Source of the DNA: Geobacter sp.
GTDB taxonomy: Bacteria > Desulfobacterota > Desulfuromonadia > Geobacterales > Geobacteraceae
Direction: 5' to 3'
Length of the DNA stretch: 22,427 nt
NCBI GenBank assembly: GCA_003857395.1
Contig: RPRC01000129.1
Span: forward strand, 1-22,427
The translations under genes were made by a program, and so were the position numbers. A model generated the notes under the pieces. The model saw only the letters and a list, made by a program, of their open reading frames with translations. It had not been told where the DNA came from and made no database searches. Shown here piece after piece: positions 1 through 7,007 of this stretch (its first letter is position 1; each line of letters begins with the position of its first letter).

Positions 1-440
1 AAACCCTCAGCAAGTTTTACCGCCAGCTTTTCCAGGGAAAGGGCAAAACCGTCATCCGGCGACAGAAGCAGGTGCTCCGTCTGCCACCCTGCCCGATCCA
101 AAGCCCGAGCATACTCGGAAAAGGCAGGCGCAATGATGAGCCCCCTGGCACCTGGCAGGAGTCGAGGGAGCAGGTAGATCAGCTCTGTTGAACCATTGGC
201 AACCACCAGGTTGTCGATGTCGACGCGGTGGACGCCGGCCAATGCCTGCCGCAGCTCGAAGGACTCCCGGTCGGGATAATGTAGAACCCTCTGGAAAGCG
301 CAACACACCGCCTCCCGCACGCCGGGTGCGGGACCCAGGGGGTTGATGTTGGCGGAAAAGTCGAGGAGTTCCTCCGACTGAATGCCGAGGGAACGGGCAA
401 GGGCAAAGACAGTGCCGCCGTGGTCGAAAGTTTCGGTCAT
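1..440 (-). CDS. cobD: Threonine-phosphate decarboxylase-like aminotransferase (partial, N-terminal part)
   Basis: The minus strand is open from an ATG at 440 to the window edge, giving 146 residues of the N-terminal part of a PLP-dependent class I/II aminotransferase-fold protein. The opening DHGGTVFALARSLGI followed by LLDFSANINPLGPAP is the signature of CobD, L-threonine-O-3-phosphate decarboxylase, which makes (R)-1-amino-2-propanol phosphate for the cobalamin lower-ligand arm. The later HYPDRESFELRQALA and VVANGSTELIYLLPRLLP also match that family and its relative HisC. The PLP-lysine region lies outside the window. An AGGA lies about 11 nt before the ATG. It sits downstream of uvrB on the same strand, with a palindromic repeat between them. 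Histidinol-phosphate aminotransferase is the alternative, but the HGG plus DFSANINP opening favours CobD. The ORF is complete up to the edge with no stop. Confidence 0.85.
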   Translation of the reverse strand, partial: MTETFDHGGTVFALARSLGIQSEELLDFSANINPLGPAPGVREAVCCAFQRVLHYPDRESFELRQALAGVHRVDIDNLVVANGSTELIYLLPRLLPGARGLIIAPAFSEYARALDRAGWQTEHLLLSPDDGFALSLEKLAVKLAEG

Positions 441-460
441 GAATACGTTTTCCTATGAAT

Positions 461-518
461 TGTAGGGGCGATCCTTGTGATCGCCCGGACAGCGGGCAAA
501 CACAAGATTTGCCCCTAC
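461..518. repeat. Palindromic interspersed repeat (REP/MITE-like, cloverleaf)
   Basis: This 58-bp element lies between uvrB and the cobD-like gene. The outer arms GTAGGGGC (462-469) and GCCCCTAC (511-518) are perfect inverted repeats. Inside are two further hairpins: GGGCGATC (466-473) with GATCGCCC (479-486) around loop CTTGT, and GGGCAAA (494-500) with TTTGCCC (508-514). The two-hairpin layout closed by outer arms resembles short palindromic elements scattered between genes in many bacterial genomes. There is only one copy in this window, so its interspersed nature is inferred from form. It could also act as an mRNA stabiliser or weak terminator after uvrB. Confidence 0.7.
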
Positions 519-550
519 GGATGCCAAAGGTCGTTCGCTTTTCCTTTTCC

Positions 551-2544
551 TTACCTTACCGCCAGCTCCAGTTCCTGCAGCTTCCTGATCCTGTCCCGTA
601 GCTCGGCCGCCCTCTCGAAGGCCAGCTCCTCCGCCGCTTCCAGCATCTCTTTCCTGAGCTTTTTCAGCATTCCCGGGATCTTTTCCAGCGGCACGTACTC
701 CTCAGCCCCCTCGGCAACCTTTGGCAGGGTGGTGTAGTCATGCTCTTCGATCGACTCCAGGATGCTCCGCATCCCCTTCTTCACCGTCTGGGGGGTAATG
801 CCGTGCTCGCGGTTGTACTCCGTCTGGATCGTCCGGCGACGCTCTGTCTCGTCGATGCAGGACTGCATGGAACCGGTAACTTTATCAGCGTACATGATGA
901 CCCGGCCCGTTACGTTCCGGGCCCCCGGCCGCAGGTCTGGATCAGGGAGCGGGCAGAACGGAGAAAACCCTCCTTGTCCGCATCAAGGATCGCAACCAGG
1001 GAAACCTCGGGGATATCGAGCCCTTCCCTGAGCAGATTGATACTCACCCGCACGTCAAACAGCCCCATGCGCACGCCGCGGATGATCTGCATCCGCTCAA
1101 TGGTCTTGATATCGGAATGGAGGTATTTCACCTTCACCCCCAGTTCCCGGTAGTAGTCGGTGAGTTCTTCGGACATCCGTTTGGTGAGGGTAGTGACCAG
1201 GACCCGCTCTCCCTTGGCCACCGCTTCCCGTATCTCGTGCAGCAGATCGTCAACCTGACCGGTAGCAGGCCGAACCTGGATGGCCGGGTCAATGAGTCCG
1301 GTGGGGCGGATCACCTGCTCCACCACCACCCCTTCCGCCCGCTGCAATTCATAGTCTGCCGGAGTGGCGGAGACATAGACGGTCTGGTTCTGTTTGGCAG
1401 TGAACTCAGTGAAATTCAAGGGCCGGTTATCCAGCGCCGACGGCAGGCGGAAACCATAATTGACCAAGGTCTCCTTGCGGCTGCGGTCGCCGCGATACAT
1501 GCCGCCGATCTGGGAAACGGTGATGTGGGACTCGTCGATGATCAGCAGGAAGTCCTTCGGGAAGTAGTCGATGAGCGTATAGGGCGGCTCCCCGGCTTCC
1601 CGGCAATCGAAGTGCCGGGAGTAGTTCTCGATCCCCTGGCAGAAGCCCATCTCTTCCAGCATCTCGATGTCGAAAAAAGTCCGCTGCTCGATGCGCTGGG
1701 CCTCCAGCAGCATGTTTTGTTCGCGGAACCAGCGGATTCGCTCCTCCAGTTCGAGCCTGATCTGCTCAACGGCCCGCTCCAGGGTCTCCCGGTTTGCCAC
1801 ATAATGGGAGGCGGGGTAGATGGAACATTTCGAAAGCCGTTGCAGCACCTGGCCCCGTAAGGGGTCGATTTCGGAGATCCCGTCCACCGTGTCGCCAAAG
1901 AATTCGATGCGCAGCGCCCGCTCATCATCGTGGGCGGGAAAGATCTCCACGATGTCACCCCGCACCCGGAACGAACCACGGTGAAAATCCAGATCGTTTC
2001 GTTCGTACTGGATCTCCACCAGTTTCCGCAACAACTCGTCACGGCCATACTCTTCGCCCTGGTGGAAGAAGATGTGCATGGCCTGGTAGGATTCGGGCGA
2101 GCCGATGCCATAAATGCAGGAAACAGAGGCGACGATCAGGACATCACGACGGGTAAGGAGGCTGCGGGTCGCCGAATGGCGCAGCTTGTCGATCTCGTCA
2201 TTGATGGAGGAGTCTTTCTCGATAAAGGTGTCGGTGGTGGGGAGGTAGGCTTCAGGCTGGTAGTAATCGTAATAGGAGACAAAATACTCCACGGCATTGT
2301 CGGGAAAAAGCTCTTTGAACTCGCCGTACAGCTGAGCCGCCAAGGTCTTGTTGGGAGCGATGATGAGGGTCGGCCGGTTCACCGTGGCAACAACATGGGC
2401 CATGGTAAAAGTCTTGCCGGAACCGGTCACGCCAAGAAGGACCTGGTGACGATCTCCGCGAAGGAGACCCTCGCAAAGCTCGGCTATGGCGCCCGGCTGA
2501 TCGCCCCGCGGTTCGAAGGTACTGACAAGTGTAAAGGTATTCAT
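551..2544 (-). pseudogene. uvrB: UvrB, excinuclease ABC subunit B, interrupted by a one-base frameshift
   Basis: UvrB verifies DNA damage in nucleotide excision repair and loads UvrC. The first part (ATG at 2544) encodes 544 residues: Walker A GVTGSGKT at 38-45, the beta-hairpin segment [11 protein letters not shown] near 92-102, Walker B-type DESH at 337-340, and helicase motif VI beginning SLIQTCGR. After GGC CGG the frame runs into TAA at 910-912. The expected continuation (CGG AAC GTA ACG GGC, R-N-V-T-G, then [13 protein letters not shown]) resumes at about 919 in another frame and runs to the stop at 551, ending in the UVR domain. The intervening bases GGGCC are five where two codons (A-A in the family) need six, so one base is missing at about 919-927 in a G5/C5-rich stretch. 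Joined, the protein is about 662 residues, the normal UvrB size. No good ribosome binding site precedes the ATG. Sequencing error or a true mutation are both possible. Confidence 0.93.
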
Positions 2545-2579
2545 GAGATATGCGGGAACGGTGCTTTATCCCGTCCGGG

Positions 2580-3728
2580 TCAGATAACGATGCGAAAGCA
2601 GGCGCCACCTTCGACATTGGAGGCTGTCAGCTTTCCATCCATGTTTTTCTCGATAATGGTCTTGGACATATACAACCCGAGCCCCGTACCATTCTCCAAT
2701 TTCCGGGTGGTAAAATACGGATCGAAGATTCTGTCGATAATCTGCTCCGGAATTCCGCCAGCGTTGTCAGTAATGGTAACAACCGTTTTCTTCCCTTCGC
2801 GACAGCCCTGAATACGGATCCGCGCCTCGTTTGTGCCCCTCTCGCGGAATGCTTCTTTCGCATTACCGATGATGTTGATAACCGCCTGGGAAAACTCATT
2901 GGGAAAGCCGTAGGCGAGCAGATTGTCGTCAACATCGATTTGAACGGCAATATTATTAAAGCGGAGACTTGATTCGATAAAAGAGATCGAGCGGGTCACG
3001 ACTTCCCCGACGCTGAATGCCTGTTTTTCCTTCTCCCGATTGAAAAAGTTCCGGAAATCATCAATGGTATGGGACATATGCTGAATAACATTCAATGCAT
3101 TTCTGATGGTCGTATCCAGATATTCCTTGGTAAAATCCCCGTACACATAGCACTCGCCCAGATCCTGAACCAGGAGAGATATCGCCGTAAGTGGCTGTCG
3201 CCACTGGTGGGCAATATTGCCGATCATTTCCCCCATTGCGGCTTGACGGCTCTGTAATATGAGAAGATGATCCTTTTCCCGATTCTTCTCTACCTCTTCC
3301 CGAACCTTCTCAAGCAGAGTTCTGTTCAGCTCTTCCAGTTCCGCGGTTTTCTGCCGGAGCTGCTCTTCCACACGCTTGCGTTCGGTAACGTCCCGCAGCG
3401 AAGCAAGACGGACCGGCTCACCCTCCCACTCCGTTTCCACGACACACATCTCAGCGACACATGATTCATGATGCGACAGGCTGATCGTTACTTCCTGCTT
3501 CTCCTCGGAGCTGATGGAAAAGCTCACGGGTTTTCCCAGCAGTTCTTCCATCCTCCGGCTGAGGATTCTCTCAACAGCCGGATTTACGAATCGAATAATT
3601 CCATCAAGACCGACAATAATGATCCCGTCGGCACTGCGGCAGATGATATTGTGGAAACATTCCTCGCAGTTCTGCAACTCATAGATCCGCCCATTCAGCT
3701 GATTCTTGGGCTCATAACTATCAGACAT
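2580..3728 (-). CDS. Cytoplasmic PAS-domain sensor histidine kinase
   Basis: This is a 382-residue soluble histidine kinase with no signal peptide or membrane segment. A PAS domain covers about residues 20-117 (SADGIIIVGLDGIIRFVNPAVERIL to LRDVTERKR). A charged coiled coil follows at about 115-155. The phosphoacceptor helix has H174 in NIAHQWRQPL, a common HisKA variant. The ATPase domain is intact: N-box around N289 (INIIGNAKEA), G1 DNAGGIP at 321-327, F-box FDPYFT at 335-340 and G2 GTGLGLYMSK at 347-356. It is expected to autophosphorylate and signal to a response regulator encoded elsewhere, since no regulator is adjacent. The N-terminal part of the PAS region carries cysteines C21, C24 and C30, which might bind metal or sense redox, but this is only a suggestion. 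An AAGGG lies upstream of the ATG. It ends 35 bp before uvrB and may be cotranscribed with it. Confidence 0.9.
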   Translation of the reverse strand: MSDSYEPKNQLNGRIYELQNCEECFHNIICRSADGIIIVGLDGIIRFVNPAVERILSRRMEELLGKPVSFSISSEEKQEVTISLSHHESCVAEMCVVETEWEGEPVRLASLRDVTERKRVEEQLRQKTAELEELNRTLLEKVREEVEKNREKDHLLILQSRQAAMGEMIGNIAHQWRQPLTAISLLVQDLGECYVYGDFTKEYLDTTIRNALNVIQHMSHTIDDFRNFFNREKEKQAFSVGEVVTRSISFIESSLRFNNIAVQIDVDDNLLAYGFPNEFSQAVINIIGNAKEAFRERGTNEARIRIQGCREGKKTVVTITDNAGGIPEQIIDRIFDPYFTTRKLENGTGLGLYMSKTIIEKNMDGKLTASNVEGGACFRIVI

Positions 3729-4108
3729 TAGATGCCCTTTCGCGGTTGGTCATGCTGCATGCCACCCTGTTTGTGAATATATCAATCATGCCGCCCGAAA
3801 AAGATCACGAAAAGACGGCAGGCACTCCCTTGCTTCGGATACGTGTACTGTAATGTAAAAGAAGTAAAAATGGCAACAATTAGTGTCCTGAATGTTAGTT
3901 CGCAGCATTCAATCCAAGGAGTTTGGCTCAAGGCAAAGCGACGCGACTCAGTAAGTGGCGAATAAAACCATAGGTAAAACAGATGTTTTTGCCACACGGG
4001 ACACTGACCATCGGGACTGTTACCTATCCGGTTCGAACTCCTTGCATTTTTTCAGATCCAGTGACATACTTTTACGGAAAGCTCATTATTCGTTTCACGG
4101 AGGAAGAT
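3729..4108. other. 380-bp intergenic region between the PAS kinase and tatA
   Basis: This gap separates two divergent genes and must hold promoters for both. No ORF in it resembles a protein family. Visible structure is weak: an inverted repeat TGAATG (3889-3894)/CATTCA (3906-3911), a small AAAAC/GTTTT hairpin near 3976-3989, and CGGGAC repeated near 3997 and 4012. I compared the region by eye with c-di-GMP-I, cobalamin and TPP riboswitch cores and saw no match. Confidence 0.4.
4042..4070 (+). promoter_or_regulatory. Candidate sigma-70 promoter for tatA
   Basis: TTGCAT (4042-4047) and CATACT (4065-4070) are separated by 17 bp, with the tatA start 39 bp after the -10 element. The match to consensus is only moderate (3/6 and 4/6), so this is tentative. 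Confidence 0.25.
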
Positions 4109-4300
4109 ATGTTCGGATATGGCGGTTTCCCGGTTATAATAATTCTTTTGATCATACTGGTAATCTTCGGAGCAGGAAAACTTCCCGAGATCGGAACTGC
4201 ACTTGGCAAGGGGATCAAAAATTTCAAGCGCTCTTTCGAGGGAAAGGACGAATTGGAAGTAAAGGCGAAAAAGGAGGAGGACTCGAACAAGGCATCCTAG
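4109..4300 (+). CDS. tatA: Twin-arginine translocase subunit TatA/E
   Basis: This 63-residue protein is a TatA-type component of the Tat system, which moves folded proteins across the inner membrane. It has one transmembrane helix (about 7-20), the FG hinge (F20-G21), the amphipathic-helix start [16 protein letters not shown] and a charged tail. The open frame extends 42 codons further upstream, but the ATG at 4109 has a strong ribosome binding site (GGAGGA, about 5 nt before it) and starts exactly where TatA proteins begin (MFGYGG). The polar residue often found near the N-terminal end of the helix (Q8 in E. coli TatA, or E in PEL-type TatA) is absent here: the segment is FPVIIILL. tatB and tatC are not nearby, as is common in this group. 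It runs convergently with yhbY. Confidence 0.93.
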   Translation: MFGYGGFPVIIILLIILVIFGAGKLPEIGTALGKGIKNFKRSFEGKDELEVKAKKEEDSNKAS

Positions 4301-4332
4301 ACGTCCTCCTTCCTCGAATGGCCGACCATGGA

Positions 4333-4623
4333 CTAGCCAGGCAGCTGAATCTTCGGCGCCTTTGCTTTTCGATACAGAAGGAATGTCCTCCCTAGAACCT
4401 GCGCGACTTCCGACGCACTCGCCTCTGCCAGTGCGTCGGCAACTTCATGCCGGTCCATCAGGCAACTTTCCAGGATTTTTACCTTGATCAGCTCGTGGCT
4501 CTCCAAGGCGCCGATCGTTTCCTGAACGAGCGACTCGGACACTTCGCCCTTTCCCACCAGGATAATCGGATTCAGCCCGTGGCCGATACCGCGCAGGAAT
4601 CGTTTCTGTTTACCGTTCAGCAT
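4333..4623 (-). CDS. yhbY: YhbY-type CRM-domain RNA-binding protein
   Basis: This 96-residue protein consists of a single CRM (CRS1-YhbY) domain. The opening LNGKQKRFLRGIGHGLNPII, the segment VGKGEVSESLVQETIGALESHELIKVK and the conserved end VLGRTFLLYRK all match YhbY, which is 97 residues in E. coli. YhbY associates with pre-50S ribosomal particles and is thought to act in large-subunit assembly. The CRM domain's G-x-x-G RNA-binding loop corresponds to VLGRTF here. The ribosome binding site GAGAGGGAGAAT precedes the ATG. It is divergent from the GAF kinase and convergent with tatA. Some bacterial genomes pair yhbY with ftsH or rlmE, but not here. Confidence 0.93.
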   Translation of the reverse strand: MLNGKQKRFLRGIGHGLNPIILVGKGEVSESLVQETIGALESHELIKVKILESCLMDRHEVADALAEASASEVAQVLGRTFLLYRKAKAPKIQLPG

Positions 4624-4662
4624 ATTCTCCCTCTCGCATTTTCATTGATTTCATACCAAATA

Positions 4663-4689
4663 TGTACACCTTCCTTCAGGTTTTGTACA
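4663..4689. promoter_or_regulatory. Pair of TGTACA palindromes upstream of yhbY
   Basis: Two identical self-complementary hexamers, TGTACA, occur at 4663-4668 and 4684-4689. Their spacing is exactly 21 bp, about two helical turns, which puts both on the same DNA face. They lie 40-66 bp upstream of the yhbY start. This may be an operator or overlap a weak promoter. Chance occurrence is quite possible. Confidence 0.25.
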
Positions 4690-4740
4690 GTCTGCTCTTT
4701 TTCGAAACATATCATGGCACCCCGTTCTCACGGATTCCAG

Positions 4741-4768
4741 TTGCAATTATGCATCCCACTGCTATAAT
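4741..4768 (+). promoter_or_regulatory. Sigma-70-type promoter for the GAF kinase/response regulator operon
   Basis: TTGCAA (4741-4746) and a perfect TATAAT (4763-4768) are spaced by 16 bp. Transcription would start near 4775, just upstream of the AAGGAG at 4782-4787 and the ATG at 4792. This is among the best-scoring promoters in the window. Confidence 0.6.
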
Positions 4769-4791
4769 CCTGCATAGTTGTAAGGAGTTAC

Positions 4792-4899
4792 ATGCCAGAC
4801 TCCTGCCATGAAGGGAACTGGTCCGGCTGTGAAAAACTTCAGAGCTCGACCTTCGGAGGGAAAACGTGCAATCGGAGTGCTGCTGGACAAAAGAAGTGA
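4792..4899 (+). CDS. Small leader ORF (35 aa), or frameshifted N-terminus of the GAF kinase
   Basis: An ATG at 4792 lies 4 nt after a perfect AAGGAG and directly downstream of the TATAAT promoter. It opens a 35-codon frame (MPDSCHEGNWSGCEKL to AAGQKK) ending in TGA at 4897-4899. The frame overlaps the first 34 nt of the GAF kinase, which starts with GTG at 4866 in another frame. Two readings are possible. It may be a short translated leader coupling translation into the kinase. Or it may be the true N-terminus of the kinase, cut off by an indel near 4866-4880, because its cysteines (C5, C13, C26) sit just ahead of the kinase's own Cys-rich start (C5, C6, C17, C39, C42). I cannot tell which from the sequence. 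Confidence 0.4.
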   Translation: MPDSCHEGNWSGCEKLQSSTFGGKTCNRSAAGQKK

Positions 4900-6488
4900 T
4901 CACGCCCGACGAATGCCATTCCATTTCCGCGGATGAAGCGCACCTCTATACTTCGCTCGAGCGGCGATTCCTGACAAAATGCATCGATTGCCCCCTTTTC
5001 GTCAGAGACCAGGAACGGTTGACGGAAGAAGGAAGTCCCGCTGCGCCTCTCCTGCGGGTTCTTCTTGCCGAAATCAAACGCAATAAATCCAAACTGAGCA
5101 CCATGGTCGATTTTCTGGACAGCAGAAACCTCGAAATACAATTCCTGCACGAAATTGTCACCGTTCTCCAGACATCACTGGAACTTGACGAAGTACTGTC
5201 TGTTGCGCTAACCGCGATCACTGCCGGGAAAGGATTCGGCATGAACCGTGCTTTCCTGCTCCTGACCGACAAGGATCGCACTATTCTGAAAGGCTACATG
5301 GGGGTAGGTCCCAAGGACTTCCAGGAAGCCTGGGAAATCTGGGAAGAAATCAGCAGGGACGATCTATCTCTTCGGGAAATGGCGACGCAATTCCACCAAA
5401 CCAAGTTCTCTGCGGAAAAAAACAAGTTCCACGATATTCTGGAACGCCTCACCTTTCCCATGAGCAATGAAGGGCATATTCTGGTCCGCTCCCTGAATGA
5501 GCGGAGGTCGATCCTGGTCCGTGACGCATTGCATCACCCGGAAGTCGATCCATCTCTGGCAGAGACCATTGGCGTCGACACCTTCCTGATCCTGCCTCTG
5601 ATCTCGCGAAACCGGCGCATCGGAGTAATCCTGGCCGACAACTTCATTACCCGCAAGCCCATCACCCAGCAGGACATGTCATTCATGGAAACGCTCACCT
5701 TTCCGGTGGCATTTGCAATCGAACGGGCGTCCCTCTATGAACGGCTCCACGAGGATTTGGAAAAGTTGTCCGTCGCTAACACCAAACTTCACGAACAGCA
5801 AGAACTCATTGTCAGGATGGAAAAGCTGGCACTCCTCGGCAAAATCACCTCCAGCATCGCCCATTCCATCAGGAACCCCCTCACGGTCATCGGCGGTTTT
5901 GCCCGCTCCCTGCTGAAAAATATCACTGAAAATGACCCAAAAAGGGAACCACTGGAAAACATCGTACAAAAAACGAAGCAGCTCGAAGACGTGCTGTCGG
6001 AAGTGCTGGGCTATGCAGATTCCGTCTTCCCTGCTATTGACGAGTGGGATGTCAACCAGATGGTGGAAACCATCTCGCGGGAACTACAGAAAAAAACCGA
6101 AGGTTCCGGCATTACGATTACCCTTGCCCTTGCTCCAAATCTGCCGTTGATCTATCTGGATTACCGCCAGATAGCCTATTGCATTAAAAAAATTCTCATC
6201 AACTCCATCAAAGCCATGATGCCCCCCGGGGAAGTCTATCTGGAAACCAGGCTGGTGGACGACTGCATCATTGTGGAGATTCGCGACACAGTTCTCATCC
6301 CTGAGAGAGAAGCACACGAAGCCTTCCTGGACCCGGGAATGACCGGACTTGATGACAGCGGCGACATGGAACTTTCTTTCTGCAGGGTGATACTTGAAAA
6401 TTACTCCAAATCCTTTACTGTTGAAAGATACGCAGGGATTGGAAGCCGATACCTTTTAGAGCTTTCCCTGAAAAAGGAGGGACCATGA
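4866..6488 (+). CDS. GAF-domain sensor histidine kinase-like protein with degenerate ATPase domain
   Basis: This 540-residue protein has no signal peptide or membrane segment. Residues 1-45 are Cys-rich (C5, C6, C17 and KCIDCPLF with C39/C42), possibly a metal or iron-sulfur site. A GAF domain spans about 100-290 (LQTSLELDEVLSVALTAI to PVAFAIERASLYERL). A coiled coil covers about 290-322, then HisKA with H333 in SIAHSIRNPLTVIGGFA. The C-terminal ATPase-like domain (about 425-535) keeps the N-box (ILINSIKAM, N446) and D474. However, the G1 box reads DTVLIP instead of DxGxG, and at the G2 position DDSGDMELSFCRVILENY lacks the GxGxG glycines. Activity is therefore uncertain. The start used is GTG with GGAGGG 5 nt upstream; an in-frame stop at 4830-4832 blocks a longer reading. 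It overlaps the response regulator by ATGA, indicating translational coupling and a shared pathway. Confidence 0.88.
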   Translation: MQSECCWTKEVITPDECHSISADEAHLYTSLERRFLTKCIDCPLFVRDQERLTEEGSPAAPLLRVLLAEIKRNKSKLSTMVDFLDSRNLEIQFLHEIVTVLQTSLELDEVLSVALTAITAGKGFGMNRAFLLLTDKDRTILKGYMGVGPKDFQEAWEIWEEISRDDLSLREMATQFHQTKFSAEKNKFHDILERLTFPMSNEGHILVRSLNERRSILVRDALHHPEVDPSLAETIGVDTFLILPLISRNRRIGVILADNFITRKPITQQDMSFMETLTFPVAFAIERASLYERLHEDLEKLSVANTKLHEQQELIVRMEKLALLGKITSSIAHSIRNPLTVIGGFARSLLKNITENDPKREPLENIVQKTKQLEDVLSEVLGYADSVFPAIDEWDVNQMVETISRELQKKTEGSGITITLALAPNLPLIYLDYRQIAYCIKKILINSIKAMMPPGEVYLETRLVDDCIIVEIRDTVLIPEREAHEAFLDPGMTGLDDSGDMELSFCRVILENYSKSFTVERYAGIGSRYLLELSLKKEGP

Positions 6489-6871
6489 GTAGGATACTGG
6501 TCGTGGACGACGAAAGCAGCATCAGGCTTCTCTATTCCCACGAACTCGCCGATGAAGGGTACGAGGTAATAACCGTCGCCACCGCGGACGAAGCCGTTGA
6601 AGCGCTCCAGAAAGACGAATTCGACCTGATCTTGCTGGATATCAAGTTGAAGAACGAAAGTGGTCTTGACCTGCTCCAAAAGATTGTCAAGGAACGCCAC
6701 AGTCTGCCGGTAATTCTTTGTAGCGCATTTTCCTGTTATAAGGATGATTTCTCCGCATGGCTTGCTGATGGGTATGTGGTCAAATCTGCCGATCTGCAGG
6801 AACTGAAAAACGAGGTCAGGAAGGTGCTGGAGAAAAAGGCCGCGAGAAGCGCTCCGAAAAAGCCGGGGTGA
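6485..6871 (+). CDS. Single-domain response regulator
   Basis: This 128-residue CheY-like receiver protein has no output domain. The acidic pair D8-D9, phosphoacceptor D52 (LLDIKL), conserved S80 (ILCSAFS) and K100 (VVKSAD) are all present, so it should be phosphorylatable. The tail after residue 118 is short and basic (KKAARSAPKKPG). It starts within the kinase stop codon (ATGA), with AAGGAGG about 5 nt upstream. It is almost certainly the partner of the preceding GAF kinase. With only a receiver domain it would act by protein-protein contact or as a phosphorelay intermediate, not by binding DNA. Confidence 0.92.
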   Translation: MSRILVVDDESSIRLLYSHELADEGYEVITVATADEAVEALQKDEFDLILLDIKLKNESGLDLLQKIVKERHSLPVILCSAFSCYKDDFSAWLADGYVVKSADLQELKNEVRKVLEKKAARSAPKKPG

Positions 6872-7007
6872 ACGCTCCGTTAGAACCGGCGATACTACCA
6901 ACCCTCGATGGCCCCGACAAAACTCCCGCGTTGCTCCCCCGTATACCCGGTAGGACAGTGGCGGGCCCATTGGAATCACAGAAACCCCCATAAGGAGACT
7001 GAATACC

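Noticed and set aside
1117..1860. Long plus-strand ORF opposite uvrB (247 codons)
   Set aside because: It is the antisense shadow of a well-conserved UvrB reading frame and matches no family.
3900..4030. Possible c-di-GMP riboswitch upstream of tatA
   Set aside because: The pieces GGCAAAGCGACGCGAC and similar do not follow the order of the conserved GEMM core.
3983..4108. 42-codon N-terminal extension of tatA
   Set aside because: No ribosome binding site at the upstream ATG and the extension has no relation to TatA; the internal ATG at 4109 has a strong one.
4275..4310. Inverted repeat AGGAGGAC/GTCCTCCT after tatA as terminator
   Set aside because: The loop is 20 nt, the left arm is inside the coding region and no T-tract follows.
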